NCBI RefSeq assembly: GCF_039537005.1
Contig: NZ_BAAAZR010000004.1
Span: forward strand, 62,001-126,000
Direction of reading: 5' to 3'
Origin: Sphaerisporangium flaviroseum
GTDB taxonomy: Bacteria; Actinomycetota; Actinomycetes; Streptosporangiales; Streptosporangiaceae
DNA length: 64,000 bases
The notes beneath the pieces were generated by a model. It saw only the letters and a list, made by a program, of their open reading frames with translations. It was not told where the DNA came from and made no database searches. Below are positions 8,380 through 16,917 of the stretch, in pieces. A program made the translations under genes and the position numbers. How positions within the stretch are numbered: position 1 is the first letter of the stretch; every line of letters begins with the position of its first letter.

Positions 8380-8888
8380 CGGACGAGGACCTGGTCCCGC
8401 TGTCCTTCCTCGATCTGCGGCTTCCGCCCTCCTTCGAGCTTCGGGGGGTGATCGTCGAACCCGGGCGGGAACGGGTCTACGACGAGACCGAGTGGCGCGA
8501 CGCGATCGTCATGGTCGAGCGCGGGCGGATCGAGCTGGTCTGCTCGGACGGTCATCGCCATGGGTTCGGCCGCGGGCATGTCCTGTGGCTGCACGGGCTC
8601 CCCGTCCGCGTGCTGTTCAACCCGGGGCGGGAGCCGGCCGTGCTCGTCGCCATCTCCCGGCGCGCCGCCGAACCCGACGGACGCGCCGCCGAACCCGACG
8701 AACGCGCCGCCGAACCCGACGAACGCGCCGCCGAACCCGGCAGAAGCGCCGCCGGACCAGAAGGAACCATCACGCCCGAGAAATCCGTACGAGCGGCGAT
8801 TCCTATTCAGCCGTCCTGCCGTCACATAGGCGAGCACGTCACCGACGACGTGCCACCGTCGGCAGAAGAAGGAAATGATCATGAGTGA
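8376..8888 (+). CDS. Small cupin-like protein with a repetitive RAAEPDE tail
   Basis: A 170-aa protein that starts at a GTG overlapping the sigma factor stop, so it is translationally coupled. Residues ~5-95 look like a single cupin barrel (LRGVIVEPGRERVYDETEW, DAIVMVERGRIELVCSDGH, RGHVLWLHGLPVRVLFNPG). Residues ~96-125 are four 7-residue repeats of RAAEPDE type encoded by an exact 21-bp DNA repeat. The role may be ligand sensing for the neighbouring sigma factor or hydrolase; this is inference from operon position. It overlaps the serine hydrolase start. Confidence 0.65.
   Translation: MTDEDLVPLSFLDLRLPPSFELRGVIVEPGRERVYDETEWRDAIVMVERGRIELVCSDGHRHGFGRGHVLWLHGLPVRVLFNPGREPAVLVAISRRAAEPDGRAAEPDERAAEPDERAAEPGRSAAGPEGTITPEKSVRAAIPIQPSCRHIGEHVTDDVPPSAEEGNDHE
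8661..8744. repeat. Four 21-bp tandem repeats within the cupin-like gene
   Basis: Units at 8661, 8682, 8703 and 8724, each CGCGCCGCCGAACCCG followed by ACGGA, ACGAA or GCAGA. Being a multiple of 3, the repeat keeps the frame and encodes RAAEPDG/RAAEPDE. Confidence 0.9.
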
Positions 8889-10014
8889 CATCCAGAAGCA
8901 GGTCCAGGCGACGATCGACGAGTTGGTGGAGTCCGGGGCCGAGACCGGGGTGCAGGTGGCCGTGTACCGCCGTGGTGAGCTGATGGTGGACGCCGTGGCG
9001 GGCGTGGCGGACCCGGCCACCGGTCGTCCGGTCACCTCGGACACGCTGATCTACAGCACGTCGACCGGCAAGGGTGTGACGGCCACCGTGGTGCACGTGC
9101 TCGCCGAGCGCGGCGTCCTCGACTACGACACCCCCATCGTGGAGCTGTGGCCGGAGTTCGGCGCCCACGGCAAGCAGGCCGCGACCGTACGGCACGCGCT
9201 GACGCACGCGACCGGCGTCCCGGGCCTGCCTGCCGACACCACGCCCGAGGACCTGTGCGACTGGGAGAAGATGTGCGCGGCGGTCGCCGACGCCAAGCCG
9301 TGGTGGGAGCCGGGCACCAAGACGGGGTACCACTCCCAGTCGTTCGGCTACATCATCGGCGAGATCGTCCGCCGCGCCACCGGCCTGCCGATCTCGCAGG
9401 TGCTCCGGGAGGAGGTGGCCGGCCCGCTGGGGGTGGCCGACGAGCTGTTCTTCGGGGTTCCCGAGGCTCATCTGGGCAGGATCGCCCGGCTGGAGGAGAA
9501 GGGAGACGCCCCCGAGATGCCGGTGGAGATGCTCCAGCAGATCCCGTTCTTCAGGGTCGTCAACGGGTACACGGCCGCTCCGATGGCCGCGCTTCCCGAC
9601 GCCGCGTTCGGCAACCGCGCCGACGTGCTGGGCTCCGACATCCCCGCGGGCGGCACCATGTCCGCCCGTGCGGTGGCGCGCATGTACGCCGCGCTGCTCG
9701 GCGCGGTCGACGGCGTCCGGCTGGTCTCCCCGGAACGGCTGCGCGAGGTCAGCGCTGTGGCCATCTCCGGGGTCGACGAGGTCTTCGGTGCTCCGTGCGA
9801 GCGGGGGCTCGGGTACAACGTCGGCCTCCCCTCGCCGTACGTGCCCGACTCTCCTACCGTGTTCGGGATGGCGGGCAGCGGCGGGACCTCCGCGTACGCG
9901 GACACCGCTACGGGGATCACCTTCGCGTTGACCAAGAACAGGGTGACCGGCGGGGACTTCAGCACCGTCGAGCACGTCGACAAGGTCGTCGCGAAGGCGA
10001 TCATCGGAGACTAG
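8881..10014 (+). CDS. Serine hydrolase, beta-lactamase class C/esterase family
   Basis: A 377-aa protein of the class C beta-lactamase/DD-peptidase/esterase family. The catalytic SxxK motif is STGK within IYSTSTGKGVTA (residue ~60), the tyrosine motif is YHS (residue ~155), and the third motif region is GMAGSGGTSAYAD. There is no signal peptide, so it is likely an intracellular esterase (EstB-like) rather than a secreted beta-lactamase. ATG at 8881 has an AAGGAA site; an in-frame ATG six bases earlier is also possible. It overlaps the cupin gene by 8 bp, completing a sigma factor-cupin-hydrolase operon, so the sigma factor may control its own operon. Confidence 0.85.
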   Translation: MSDIQKQVQATIDELVESGAETGVQVAVYRRGELMVDAVAGVADPATGRPVTSDTLIYSTSTGKGVTATVVHVLAERGVLDYDTPIVELWPEFGAHGKQAATVRHALTHATGVPGLPADTTPEDLCDWEKMCAAVADAKPWWEPGTKTGYHSQSFGYIIGEIVRRATGLPISQVLREEVAGPLGVADELFFGVPEAHLGRIARLEEKGDAPEMPVEMLQQIPFFRVVNGYTAAPMAALPDAAFGNRADVLGSDIPAGGTMSARAVARMYAALLGAVDGVRLVSPERLREVSAVAISGVDEVFGAPCERGLGYNVGLPSPYVPDSPTVFGMAGSGGTSAYADTATGITFALTKNRVTGGDFSTVEHVDKVVAKAIIGD

Positions 10015-10081
10015 CGGCCCTGCCGGGGTGGGGTCGGCGGCGTTAACAAGCGACTTACCGGGCTTCTGTCACCATCCGGTC

Positions 10082-11164
10082 ATGTCAGAGGGAGCGGCGG
10101 GCGTGCGGAGAAAGGCGTGGCTGATCGCGCTGCCGGGACAGGTCGCGGTCGTCGGACTGGTCATCAGCCTGCTCGATCACTTCGCGCTGCGGTCGGCCAC
10201 GCAGCACGTCCGGCGGAGCGTGGACGACCTCGGGGCGCCCGGGGACACGCCGATCCCCGGGGACGCGCGGGCCGAGTTGGAGCGGTACGGGGAGATCGCC
10301 TCGGCCGTGGCCCGCCCGGTCATGCTCCTGCTGGTCATCCCCATGGTGGCCCTGGCGCTCGTGGCGGTCCTGCTGTGGCGCGGGTCGCCCCGGGCCACGG
10401 GCGCCGGTCTGGTCACCATGGGGCTGCTCACGCCGCCGTACCTCGCCTGCCTGGTCGGGGTGTTCTTCACCGATCTGGCATACGGCCTCCAATCCGTTTC
10501 CCAGGTAACCGTCGACCCCGTCAGGTCGCCCATCCCCGACTGGTACGTCCCGGCCCGCGCCGCGGTACTGGGCGCGGCGGCCATGGCGTACCTGACGGGG
10601 CTCTTCCTGCTGACCAGACCCGCGGCGACGAACTGGCGCACGATGCCGGCCCGCGGCACGGTCCCGTTGCTCATGGCTCACCTGCCGCTGGTCCGCGTGA
10701 ACGTCACGGTGCTCACCTTCGTCGCGCTCGGCCAGGCGGGCCCGATCGCCCGTGAGCAGGTTCGGGCCGCTCCCCCGGACCACTACGCGGGTGTGGGCGA
10801 GATGTATCTGGAGCAGGCGACGCGGATCGCCGGACATTACGCCGTGGCGCTCGCCGCCGCGGGAGCGATCGCGCTGGTGCTGGCCGCGATCGCCTGGCGC
10901 GCCGGAGCCTCCGCCCGCCTGCTGGTCGTGATGGGAGTGGCCGGCATTCCGTTCATGTTCCTGCTGCTGCTGGTGTCGGCGGGCACACCGTTCATGTTCA
11001 GCGGGGCCGGGGACGAGCCGGTACCCGAGGTGCTCGGCTCCGGGCCGTCCTGGTACCTCCCCGCGATCCTCACCCAGACCTCCCTCGGCGCCCTGGCCTA
11101 CATCGCCTGCGTCGTACTGCTGGTCAGAACCGCCGGGACGGGACCCGCGGACACGGCCGCATAA
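10082..11164 (+). CDS. Polytopic membrane protein of unknown function
   Basis: A 360-aa protein with about seven or eight hydrophobic segments: LIALPGQVAVVGLVISLL near the N terminus, PVMLLLVIPMVALALVAVLL, MGLLTPPYLACLVGVFF, AAMAYLTGLFLLT, a long central loop, ALAAAGAIALVLAAIAW, LVVMGVAGIPFMFLLLLV and LGALAYIACVVLLV. I do not recognise a family. ATG at 10082 is chosen over the earlier in-frame start at 10028. It is a single gene; a small hairpin (GACCAG/CTGGTC, 11219-11235) 55 bp past the stop may terminate it. Confidence 0.65.
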   Translation: MSEGAAGVRRKAWLIALPGQVAVVGLVISLLDHFALRSATQHVRRSVDDLGAPGDTPIPGDARAELERYGEIASAVARPVMLLLVIPMVALALVAVLLWRGSPRATGAGLVTMGLLTPPYLACLVGVFFTDLAYGLQSVSQVTVDPVRSPIPDWYVPARAAVLGAAAMAYLTGLFLLTRPAATNWRTMPARGTVPLLMAHLPLVRVNVTVLTFVALGQAGPIAREQVRAAPPDHYAGVGEMYLEQATRIAGHYAVALAAAGAIALVLAAIAWRAGASARLLVVMGVAGIPFMFLLLLVSAGTPFMFSGAGDEPVPEVLGSGPSWYLPAILTQTSLGALAYIACVVLLVRTAGTGPADTAA

Positions 11165-11414
11165 CACTCGGGCGATAAATACGGCCATAACGGGATAAGT
11201 CATGACCGAAATCTGATTGACCAGGTCTTCTGGTCGCCCTCTGTAACGCCACCGCAGCGATGTGTCCGAAAAGTTTTGGTTTTCGTACCAGAGCAGTGAT
11301 GGAAACGGACCATTTTGTGATCCAGGCCTGCACCAGGGACGCGACCGCACTTACCGAAGCGGACGTCCCACGGCGGAGCGGCCCTGGAACCAAGAGAGGT
11401 AGTGCATCTCCTTG

Positions 11415-12815
11415 ATGCCTGACGCGTGGACCGCATCACCCTACGTACCGCTGTCGTCCATATCCGTCGAACCACTGCTCGGCGGGGACTACGACTCCGA
11501 TCCCGGCCTTGTGTACAAACGGCTGCGCACCAAGTACGGGCCGGTGGCACCGGTCGACCTGCTGGGGGTGCCGGTCTGGCTGGTCCTCGGATACACCGAA
11601 GTGCTGCAGGTCCTCCAGAACCAGGGCGGCATCTGGAACAAGCACCTGAGGTACTGGCGGGCGAGAGCGGAGGGACGGATCTCACCCGCCTGGCCGCTGA
11701 CCCCCATCTTCGAGTCCGATAACTCGGCGTTCCATGACGGGGCACAGCTACGCCGGCTGCGCCACGCGTGGACGGCGGGGCTCGCGCCGTTCCAGGACCC
11801 CACCCGGCCCCAGGCCCAGGCGCTGGAACGTGCCATCGAGCAGTACGCCGACGACCTCATCACCCTGCTGGCGGAGGGCGGCGGGAACGGCTGGGCCGAT
11901 CTCTCCGCCCAGTACGCACGGCCGCTCCCTCTGATGGTCTCCAACCGTCTCCTCGGCTTCGAGAGCATCCAGGGCGACGACGTGCTCATGGACGTGTGGC
12001 GGGTGCTGGACGCCGGTCCCGACGCGACGGCGGCATCGCAGCGGCTGATCGCCGCCGTTACCGACCTGGCGCTCACCAAGATGCGCCACCCAGGGGACGA
12101 TCTCCCCTCCTACATGCTCGCGGCCGTTCCCGGCCTCTCCGTCGAGGAGCTGTCCCGCGAGATCCTCATGCTTCCGGGGCTCATCGGCGACTTCACCGGA
12201 AGCCTGATCTGCAACACCCTCGTCGAGGTGATGGGCAATCCCGACGCGCGGGCGACCCTGTCGCAGGGGATCGAGGAGGTGGTGAACCGCGTCGCGCTGG
12301 CCAACTCACCGATGGCCAACCTCACCTTCCGTTTCCCCGCGGTCGACGTGCAGCTGGGCCGCTTCGTCATCGCCGCGGGCGATCCTGTGATGCTCTCCAT
12401 CGCCGGCGCCCATGCCGATCCGCAGTTCGGAGGCGCGCTCGACCCGCAGGCCATGCGCAGTACACGTGCCCACCTGGCATGGGGCGCTGGACCGCACAGC
12501 TGCCTGGGCCGGCAACTGGCCATGCGCGTCACCACGATCGCCGTGAGCCGGCTGTTCGAGCGGTTCTCGCGGGTGCGCCTCGCCATGCCGCCCGACCAAC
12601 TGCCGTGGCGCTCGTCCCCGATGGCGCGCACCCTGCGGTCCCTGCCGGTCCAGTTCGAGCTCGCGGAGTACTACGCGCCGGCCGGGCACACCGGGTTCGG
12701 GACCGTGAGCTCGCCCGAACCCATGCCACCGGTCATGGCGGTGCCGGCCGTGCGGCAGGAGCCGCCCCGCTCCGCACTGTGGCGTTTCCTGCGAGGGCTG
12801 CGACGGGAGCGTTAG
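11415..12815 (+). CDS. Cytochrome P450 lacking the canonical ExxR motif (CYP157-like)
   Basis: A 466-aa soluble P450. The heme-binding loop WGAGPHSCLGRQLA puts the axial cysteine at residue ~363. At the K helix, where P450s normally read E-x-x-R, the sequence is IEEVVNRVALANSP (residues ~286-299): no Glu has an Arg three residues later. The I-helix region is also atypical (PGLIGDFTGSLICNT). CYP157-family actinomycete P450s are known to lack ExxR, so this is probably a relative of them, but no conservon (roadblock, DUF742, GTPase) genes are beside it. A TTG start at 11412 is possible; ATG at 11415 is preferred. A GAGAGG site lies 14 nt upstream. Confidence 0.85.
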   Translation: MPDAWTASPYVPLSSISVEPLLGGDYDSDPGLVYKRLRTKYGPVAPVDLLGVPVWLVLGYTEVLQVLQNQGGIWNKHLRYWRARAEGRISPAWPLTPIFESDNSAFHDGAQLRRLRHAWTAGLAPFQDPTRPQAQALERAIEQYADDLITLLAEGGGNGWADLSAQYARPLPLMVSNRLLGFESIQGDDVLMDVWRVLDAGPDATAASQRLIAAVTDLALTKMRHPGDDLPSYMLAAVPGLSVEELSREILMLPGLIGDFTGSLICNTLVEVMGNPDARATLSQGIEEVVNRVALANSPMANLTFRFPAVDVQLGRFVIAAGDPVMLSIAGAHADPQFGGALDPQAMRSTRAHLAWGAGPHSCLGRQLAMRVTTIAVSRLFERFSRVRLAMPPDQLPWRSSPMARTLRSLPVQFELAEYYAPAGHTGFGTVSSPEPMPPVMAVPAVRQEPPRSALWRFLRGLRRER

Positions 12816-12818
12816 CGG

Positions 12819-12845
12819 ACCCGGTGCCGAAAGGGAGAACCGGGT
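12819..12845 (+). terminator. Possible terminator after the P450 gene
   Basis: ACCCGGT (12819-12825) pairs with ACCGGGT (12839-12845) across a 13-nt loop, 3 nt past the P450 stop codon. The stem is short, so this is a weak call. Confidence 0.4.
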
Positions 12846-12939
12846 GCTCTGCGCTGTTTTATTGCGATTTGGCCACTTTCCCCAAGGGTCTCGTTAAAAG
12901 TGCCACCTTCGACGGAGAAATACGGACCCGGGAGGGCAT

Positions 12940-14955
12940 GTGCGCTTACCTCGAGCGTTCTCAATCTTGACCCTGATGGCCTTGATGATCACGGGCTCGG
13001 CCGTGCCCGCCGTCGCCGCGCCGGCCACGCCCACCCCATCCGGTGCCCCATCGGCTTCCGGATGCGATCCGATCGCCGGAGCCGAGTGCCTGCTGCCCTT
13101 CCCGAACAACTGGTTCACGACCGGCGCCCGCACACCCACAGGGCTCCGGCTGAACCTGACCAGCGCGATGACGCCCGCGAACGCCGCGGGCAAGTCCATC
13201 GACCCGGCGGCGTGGAACCGTTCCGATGGATTCTCCCCCGGCTCGATGCTGCTCGCCCACGTTCCCGGAGTCGACCTCACCGCGACCGGAGCCGCTCCGG
13301 TGACCGACATCGGGAGTTCCCTGAAGCGGGACGCCCCGATCGTGATCGTCGACACCCGGACCGGCGAGCGCTGGCCGTACTGGGCGGAACTCGACGCGAA
13401 CGCCACCGACCCCGCGCGGCAGGCCCTGATCATCCGGCCCGCGCGGAACTTCCTGGAAGGTCACCGTTACGCGGTCGCGCTCAGGAACCTCAAGGACGCC
13501 TCTGGATCCCCGATCGCGGCGCCCGACACGTTCACCCGCCTCGCCGGAGCCGACCTCCCCGGCGGCGACCCGCTGGCCGCGCGGCAGACCGCGCTGCGCC
13601 GGACCCTTCAGGACCTCTCCCGTGCCGGGGTGAGCGGCAGGAAACTCTATCTGGCCTGGGACTTCACGGTGGCGAGCGAGCAGGGTCTCGCCGGACCCGT
13701 GCTGCGGATGCGGGACGAGGCGCTCGGCCGCCTGCGTGGCAGGTCACCGGAGTTCACCGTCACATCGGTCGCCGACTTCACCCCTGAGCAGGACGCCAAC
13801 ATCGCGCGCGAGGTCAAGGGCGAGTTCCTGGTGCCCAACTACCTGAACCTGCCCGGCGGTCCGCCCGGTGCGGTGCTGAACCGCGACGCGTACGGCAGGC
13901 CGAAGCAGTTGGGTGACAACGTCCGCGCCGGGTTCCAGTGCGAGATCCCTCGCGCCGCGTTCACCAGGCCCGCGCGCCCGTCCCTGTACGGGCACGGCCT
14001 GCTCGGCAGGGCCACGGAGGTCCGGGCCTCGAACGTCAGGGCCATGGCGGGCGAGCACGGCTTCCTGTTCTGCGCCACCAAGTGGATCGGCATGGCCGAG
14101 GAGGACATCCCGAACGTGGTCGGGGTGTTCGCCGACTTCTCGCGCTTCGACAGCGTGGCCGACCGGCTCCAGCAGAGCCTGCTCAACTTCGTCTTCCTGG
14201 GCCGCACGATGATCGCCAGGGACGGGCTGGCGAGCGACGAGGCGTTCCAGGACGGCGAGGGGCGCTCGCTGATCGACCGGCGCGCGGACCTCGCGTACGA
14301 CGGCAACAGCCAGGGGGCCATCGCGGGCGGCGCGCTGGTGGCCGTCTCGCCCGATGTGCGCTGGGGGGTGCTGGGAGTGCCCGGCATGAACTACAGCACG
14401 CTGCTCAACCGCAGCGTCGACTTCCAGCCCTTCCAGCAGGTCATGGACGGGTACTACCCCGACAAGCTGGACCAGCAGCTCTGCTTCGCGTTGATCCAGA
14501 TCCTGTGGGACCGGGCCGAGACCAACGGGTACGCCCAGCACCTGGGCGACGACCCGCTTCCCGGCGCGCCGCGCCACCGCATCCTGCTGCACGTGGCGTT
14601 CGGGGACCACCAGGTGTCGACGGTCACGGCCGAGGTCGAGGCGCGGACGATCGGCGCCCGCATCCACCAGCCCGCGATCGCGGCGGGCCGCAACCCCGAA
14701 GTCGTCCCGTACTGGGGCATCCCGGCGCTGCCGCGCCGGCCGTACCCGGGTTCGGCGCTGGTCGTCTGGGACAGCGGCACGCCCGCTCCCCCGGTGACCA
14801 ACACGCCCCCGCTGGGCCCGCAGTACGGCACCGACTCCCACGAGGATCCGAGGGCCGACGTGACGGCACGCCGGCAGAAGGCGTACTTCCTGAAGTACGG
14901 CCTGGTGGTCGACGTCTGCGACAACCGCCCCTGCACGGCGGAGCACGTCGGCTGA
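12940..14955 (+). CDS. Large secreted protein with alpha/beta-hydrolase-type nucleophile motif
   Basis: A 671-aa exported protein. The N terminus MRLPRAFSILTLMALMITG with cleavage near AVAA-PA is a Sec signal peptide. The chain contains GHGLLGRATE (oxyanion-loop-like) and YDGNSQGAIAGG, where GNSQG matches the G-x-S-x-G nucleophile elbow of alpha/beta hydrolases, and late acidic/His motifs (HVAFGDHQVS) suitable for the rest of a triad. The family name is not known to me. Start is GTG at 12940 after GGAGGG, an unusually short spacing. Two CGGCTGAACC copies 24 bp apart cover the stop codon. Confidence 0.75.
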   Translation: MRLPRAFSILTLMALMITGSAVPAVAAPATPTPSGAPSASGCDPIAGAECLLPFPNNWFTTGARTPTGLRLNLTSAMTPANAAGKSIDPAAWNRSDGFSPGSMLLAHVPGVDLTATGAAPVTDIGSSLKRDAPIVIVDTRTGERWPYWAELDANATDPARQALIIRPARNFLEGHRYAVALRNLKDASGSPIAAPDTFTRLAGADLPGGDPLAARQTALRRTLQDLSRAGVSGRKLYLAWDFTVASEQGLAGPVLRMRDEALGRLRGRSPEFTVTSVADFTPEQDANIAREVKGEFLVPNYLNLPGGPPGAVLNRDAYGRPKQLGDNVRAGFQCEIPRAAFTRPARPSLYGHGLLGRATEVRASNVRAMAGEHGFLFCATKWIGMAEEDIPNVVGVFADFSRFDSVADRLQQSLLNFVFLGRTMIARDGLASDEAFQDGEGRSLIDRRADLAYDGNSQGAIAGGALVAVSPDVRWGVLGVPGMNYSTLLNRSVDFQPFQQVMDGYYPDKLDQQLCFALIQILWDRAETNGYAQHLGDDPLPGAPRHRILLHVAFGDHQVSTVTAEVEARTIGARIHQPAIAAGRNPEVVPYWGIPALPRRPYPGSALVVWDSGTPAPPVTNTPPLGPQYGTDSHEDPRADVTARRQKAYFLKYGLVVDVCDNRPCTAEHVG

Positions 14956-14996
14956 ACCCCTCCGGCCCTCGGCGGCTGAACCCTTTCGGCCCATTC
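14949..14996. repeat. Two-copy 24-bp duplication over the stop codon
   Basis: CGGCTGAACCC at 14949 recurs at 14973, each followed by a (C/T)(T/C)CGGCCC segment. The first copy contains the real TGA stop of the secreted hydrolase. Confidence 0.6.
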
Positions 14997-15044
14997 GACG
15001 GTCTGCTCGGCCAGGACCGCACCGACCAGACGGCTTCGTGTGTG

Positions 15045-15088
15045 GCATCGCATTAACCCTTGCGATCCTTTAAGGGTTAATGCGATGC
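15045..15088. promoter_or_regulatory. Perfect 17-bp inverted repeat abutting a regulator start codon (operator candidate)
   Basis: GCATCGCATTAACCCTT (15045-15061) and AAGGGTTAATGCGATGC (15072-15088) are exact inverted copies around a 10-bp AT-rich spacer. The right arm ends 7 nt before the ATG at 15096 and no Shine-Dalgarno is visible between them, so the element either covers a leaderless promoter or occludes initiation. The most economical reading is an autoregulatory operator for the DNA-binding protein it precedes; transcribed, it would also form a strong hairpin. Confidence 0.7.
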
Positions 15089-15095
15089 TGCGGCC

Positions 15096-15518
15096 ATGGA
15101 CGCCACGAGCACCCCGGGCGACCACGAGCTCCTGATCGCCGCCAGGCACATCGCCGTCGCACTCGGCTACACCCCCGCCGAGGTCACCGCGCTCGCGGTC
15201 GACCTCGGGACGGACGGCCGCCGCGACTGGCCGACCGCCGATCTGCTCCTGTCCGCCCTCGCCCAGCTCGCCTGCCGCGACCCCGATCGACGTGACCTCG
15301 TCGGCGCGGTCGAGGCCGGCGAGATCCTCGGCGTCTCCCGTACCCGTGTGCACCAGCTCGCCGAGCGGCCGGACTTCCCCGCGCCCCGCTACGTAGTGGC
15401 CGCGGGCAAGCTCTGGGCCCGGTCGGACATCGTCGCCTTCGACTCCCGGTGGAACCGGCGCCCCGGCCGCCCGGCCAAGCAGGGCCCTGGAAGCACGTCC
15501 ACGCCCGGCGAGCGCTGA
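15096..15518 (+). CDS. Small DNA-binding protein with a MerR/excisionase-like helix-turn-helix
   Basis: A 140-aa protein. Residues ~70-120 read VEAGEILGVSRTRVHQLAER then PRYVVAAGKLWARSDIVAF, which matches the winged-helix 'excisionase/AlpA/MerR' pattern (helix EAGEILG, recognition helix SRTRVHQLA, wing with a W-x-R-x-D-I ending). The basic tail NRRPGRPAK resembles an AT-hook. The N-terminal ~65 residues are helical with no recognised domain. The position directly behind a perfect 17-bp inverted repeat suggests autoregulation. It is monocistronic and convergent with the lysine-degradation operon. Confidence 0.75.
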   Translation: MDATSTPGDHELLIAARHIAVALGYTPAEVTALAVDLGTDGRRDWPTADLLLSALAQLACRDPDRRDLVGAVEAGEILGVSRTRVHQLAERPDFPAPRYVVAAGKLWARSDIVAFDSRWNRRPGRPAKQGPGSTSTPGER

Positions 15519-15523
15519 GGACC

Positions 15524-15549
15524 CCGTGCCGCCGATTTCGGCGGCACGG
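15524..15549. terminator. Bidirectional terminator between convergent genes
   Basis: An 11-bp perfect stem, CCGTGCCGCCG (15524-15534) and CGGCGGCACGG (15539-15549), with a 4-nt ATTT loop, 5 nt past the HTH gene's stop and 60 nt past the end of the minus-strand kal gene. Confidence 0.8.
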
Positions 15550-15610
15550 ACCGGGTGGAGATCCTGCGGCTCTGCGATCTGCTCGTGTCGACCGGTCGGC
15601 TGGTTCCAGC

Positions 15611-16024
15611 TCAATGCGCGAGATGGGAATGAGTCTCAGATCGCGCAGGAACGACCACGGTGCCCGTAGCGGTGACCGCCGTGATCGGATCGGTGAGGAC
15701 CTGGGCCGCCGAAGGGGACACGGATGGCGTGGCCCGGCAGACCACGCGGGCCTCGAAGGTCAGGCCCCGGCTGCGGCGGCCCGCGCGGGTCACCGTGGCC
15801 GACACCTCGATGACGTCTCCGGCGCGGATCGGCGCGAGGAACTGGACGTCTCCGTACGACGCGAACAGGCCCTCGTCGCCATCGGTGTGAATGCACATCT
15901 CGGTGGCGACGTCGCCGAACAGCCCGAGCGCGTACGCCCCGTCGACGAGGTTGCCACCGTAGTGCGCGTGGGAGTAGGGAACGTAGCGGCGGTGTGTGAT
16001 GGTGCGCCCGACGATGTCACTCAC
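15611..16024 (-). CDS. kal: 3-aminobutyryl-CoA ammonia lyase
   Basis: A 137-aa hotdog-fold protein starting at a GTG that overlaps the end of kamE by 8 bp. Features include RRYVPYSHAHYGGNLVDGAYALGLFGDVATE (quoted in parts: RRYVPYSHAHYGGNLVDG, then ALGLFGDVATEMCIHTDGDE), which matches Kal from lysine fermenters, and a typical hotdog core DVIEVSATVTRAGRRSRGL. The enzyme releases ammonia from 3-aminobutyryl-CoA to give crotonyl-CoA, the last dedicated step of the 3,5-diaminohexanoate lysine pathway. The operon position after kamE, kamD and kdd supports the assignment strongly. Confidence 0.88.
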   Translation of the reverse strand: MSDIVGRTITHRRYVPYSHAHYGGNLVDGAYALGLFGDVATEMCIHTDGDEGLFASYGDVQFLAPIRAGDVIEVSATVTRAGRRSRGLTFEARVVCRATPSVSPSAAQVLTDPITAVTATGTVVVPARSETHSHLAH

Positions 16025-16802
16025 TGGGCCGCCATTCGGGGATCAGGGCGTGGACGATGTAGCCGGCGACTTCGGCGGGGGTGGTGCCCCTGCCGAAGAT
16101 GCGGTCGACGCCGAGGTCTGAGGGGGTCACGGTGTCGAAGCGGGGGCCGCCGACGATGAGGAGCGGACGGCCGAGCCCGCCGCCGACCGCTGTGGGGTAG
16201 GCGTCGGTGAAGGCGCCGGCCATCTGCTTGGTGTTGTGGACGTGGGCGCCCTTCTGGGTGACGACCTGGGAGACGAGCACGACGTCCGCGTTCACGGCCT
16301 TGGCGTGGGCGACGAGCACGTCCACCTCGACCTGGGCTCCCAGGTTGTGGACCTCGATCTCCCGGTAGTACTCCAGGCCCTTCTCCCCCGCGAAGCCCTT
16401 GACGTTGAGGATGGCGTCGATGCCGACGGTGTGGGCGTCCGTGCCGATGCAGGCGCCGACGACCACCAGCCTGCGCTGAAGGACGGACTTGATGGCGAGG
16501 TTGACCTGGCCGGGTGTCAGCAGCGGGTATTCGCGTCCCTCGGGAACGTCGATGCCCGCGTAGTCGATGAGGTGGTTCACCCGCCCGTAGACGATGAAGA
16601 AGGTGAACTCCGAGCCCATCGCCTTGGTGTGCACGACGCTGGCCGGGTCAAGACCCATTCCCCTGGCAAGCTGCAACGCCGCCGCCTCGGCACGAGGACC
16701 ATGCGGCACGGGAAGGGTGAAGGACACCTGGACCATGCCGTCACCGGTGGTGTCCCCGTAGGGCCGGACGATCTGCTTGATCGTCTCCACGTCCGTCGTC
16801 AC
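16017..16802 (-). CDS. kamE: Lysine 5,6-aminomutase beta subunit (B12-binding)
   Basis: A 261-aa subunit of the adenosylcobalamin- and PLP-dependent aminomutase that moves the terminal amino group of beta-lysine to give 3,5-diaminohexanoate. The N-terminal dimerisation domain (residues ~1-115) contains the HTKAMGSEFTFFIVYG block. The Rossmann B12 domain follows with VVVGACIGTDAHTVGIDAIL, where DAHTVG is the D-x-H-x-x-G motif supplying the cobalt-ligating His, plus VLVSQVVTQKGAHVHN. The length is that of known KamE. GTG at 16802 has GGAGGAG 8 nt upstream. Confidence 0.93.
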   Translation of the reverse strand: MTTDVETIKQIVRPYGDTTGDGMVQVSFTLPVPHGPRAEAAALQLARGMGLDPASVVHTKAMGSEFTFFIVYGRVNHLIDYAGIDVPEGREYPLLTPGQVNLAIKSVLQRRLVVVGACIGTDAHTVGIDAILNVKGFAGEKGLEYYREIEVHNLGAQVEVDVLVAHAKAVNADVVLVSQVVTQKGAHVHNTKQMAGAFTDAYPTAVGGGLGRPLLIVGGPRFDTVTPSDLGVDRIFGRGTTPAEVAGYIVHALIPEWRPSE

Positions 16803-16917
16803 GTGCTCACTCCTCCAAGATCGTCCCGATAGGCGCCAGCGTGAGGAGGGGCCGCCAGGCCCCGGGAAAAGCGGCCCGAGCCGAAGGCGAGGACCATTTC
16901 AGGCCTGCGTGGGCCGG

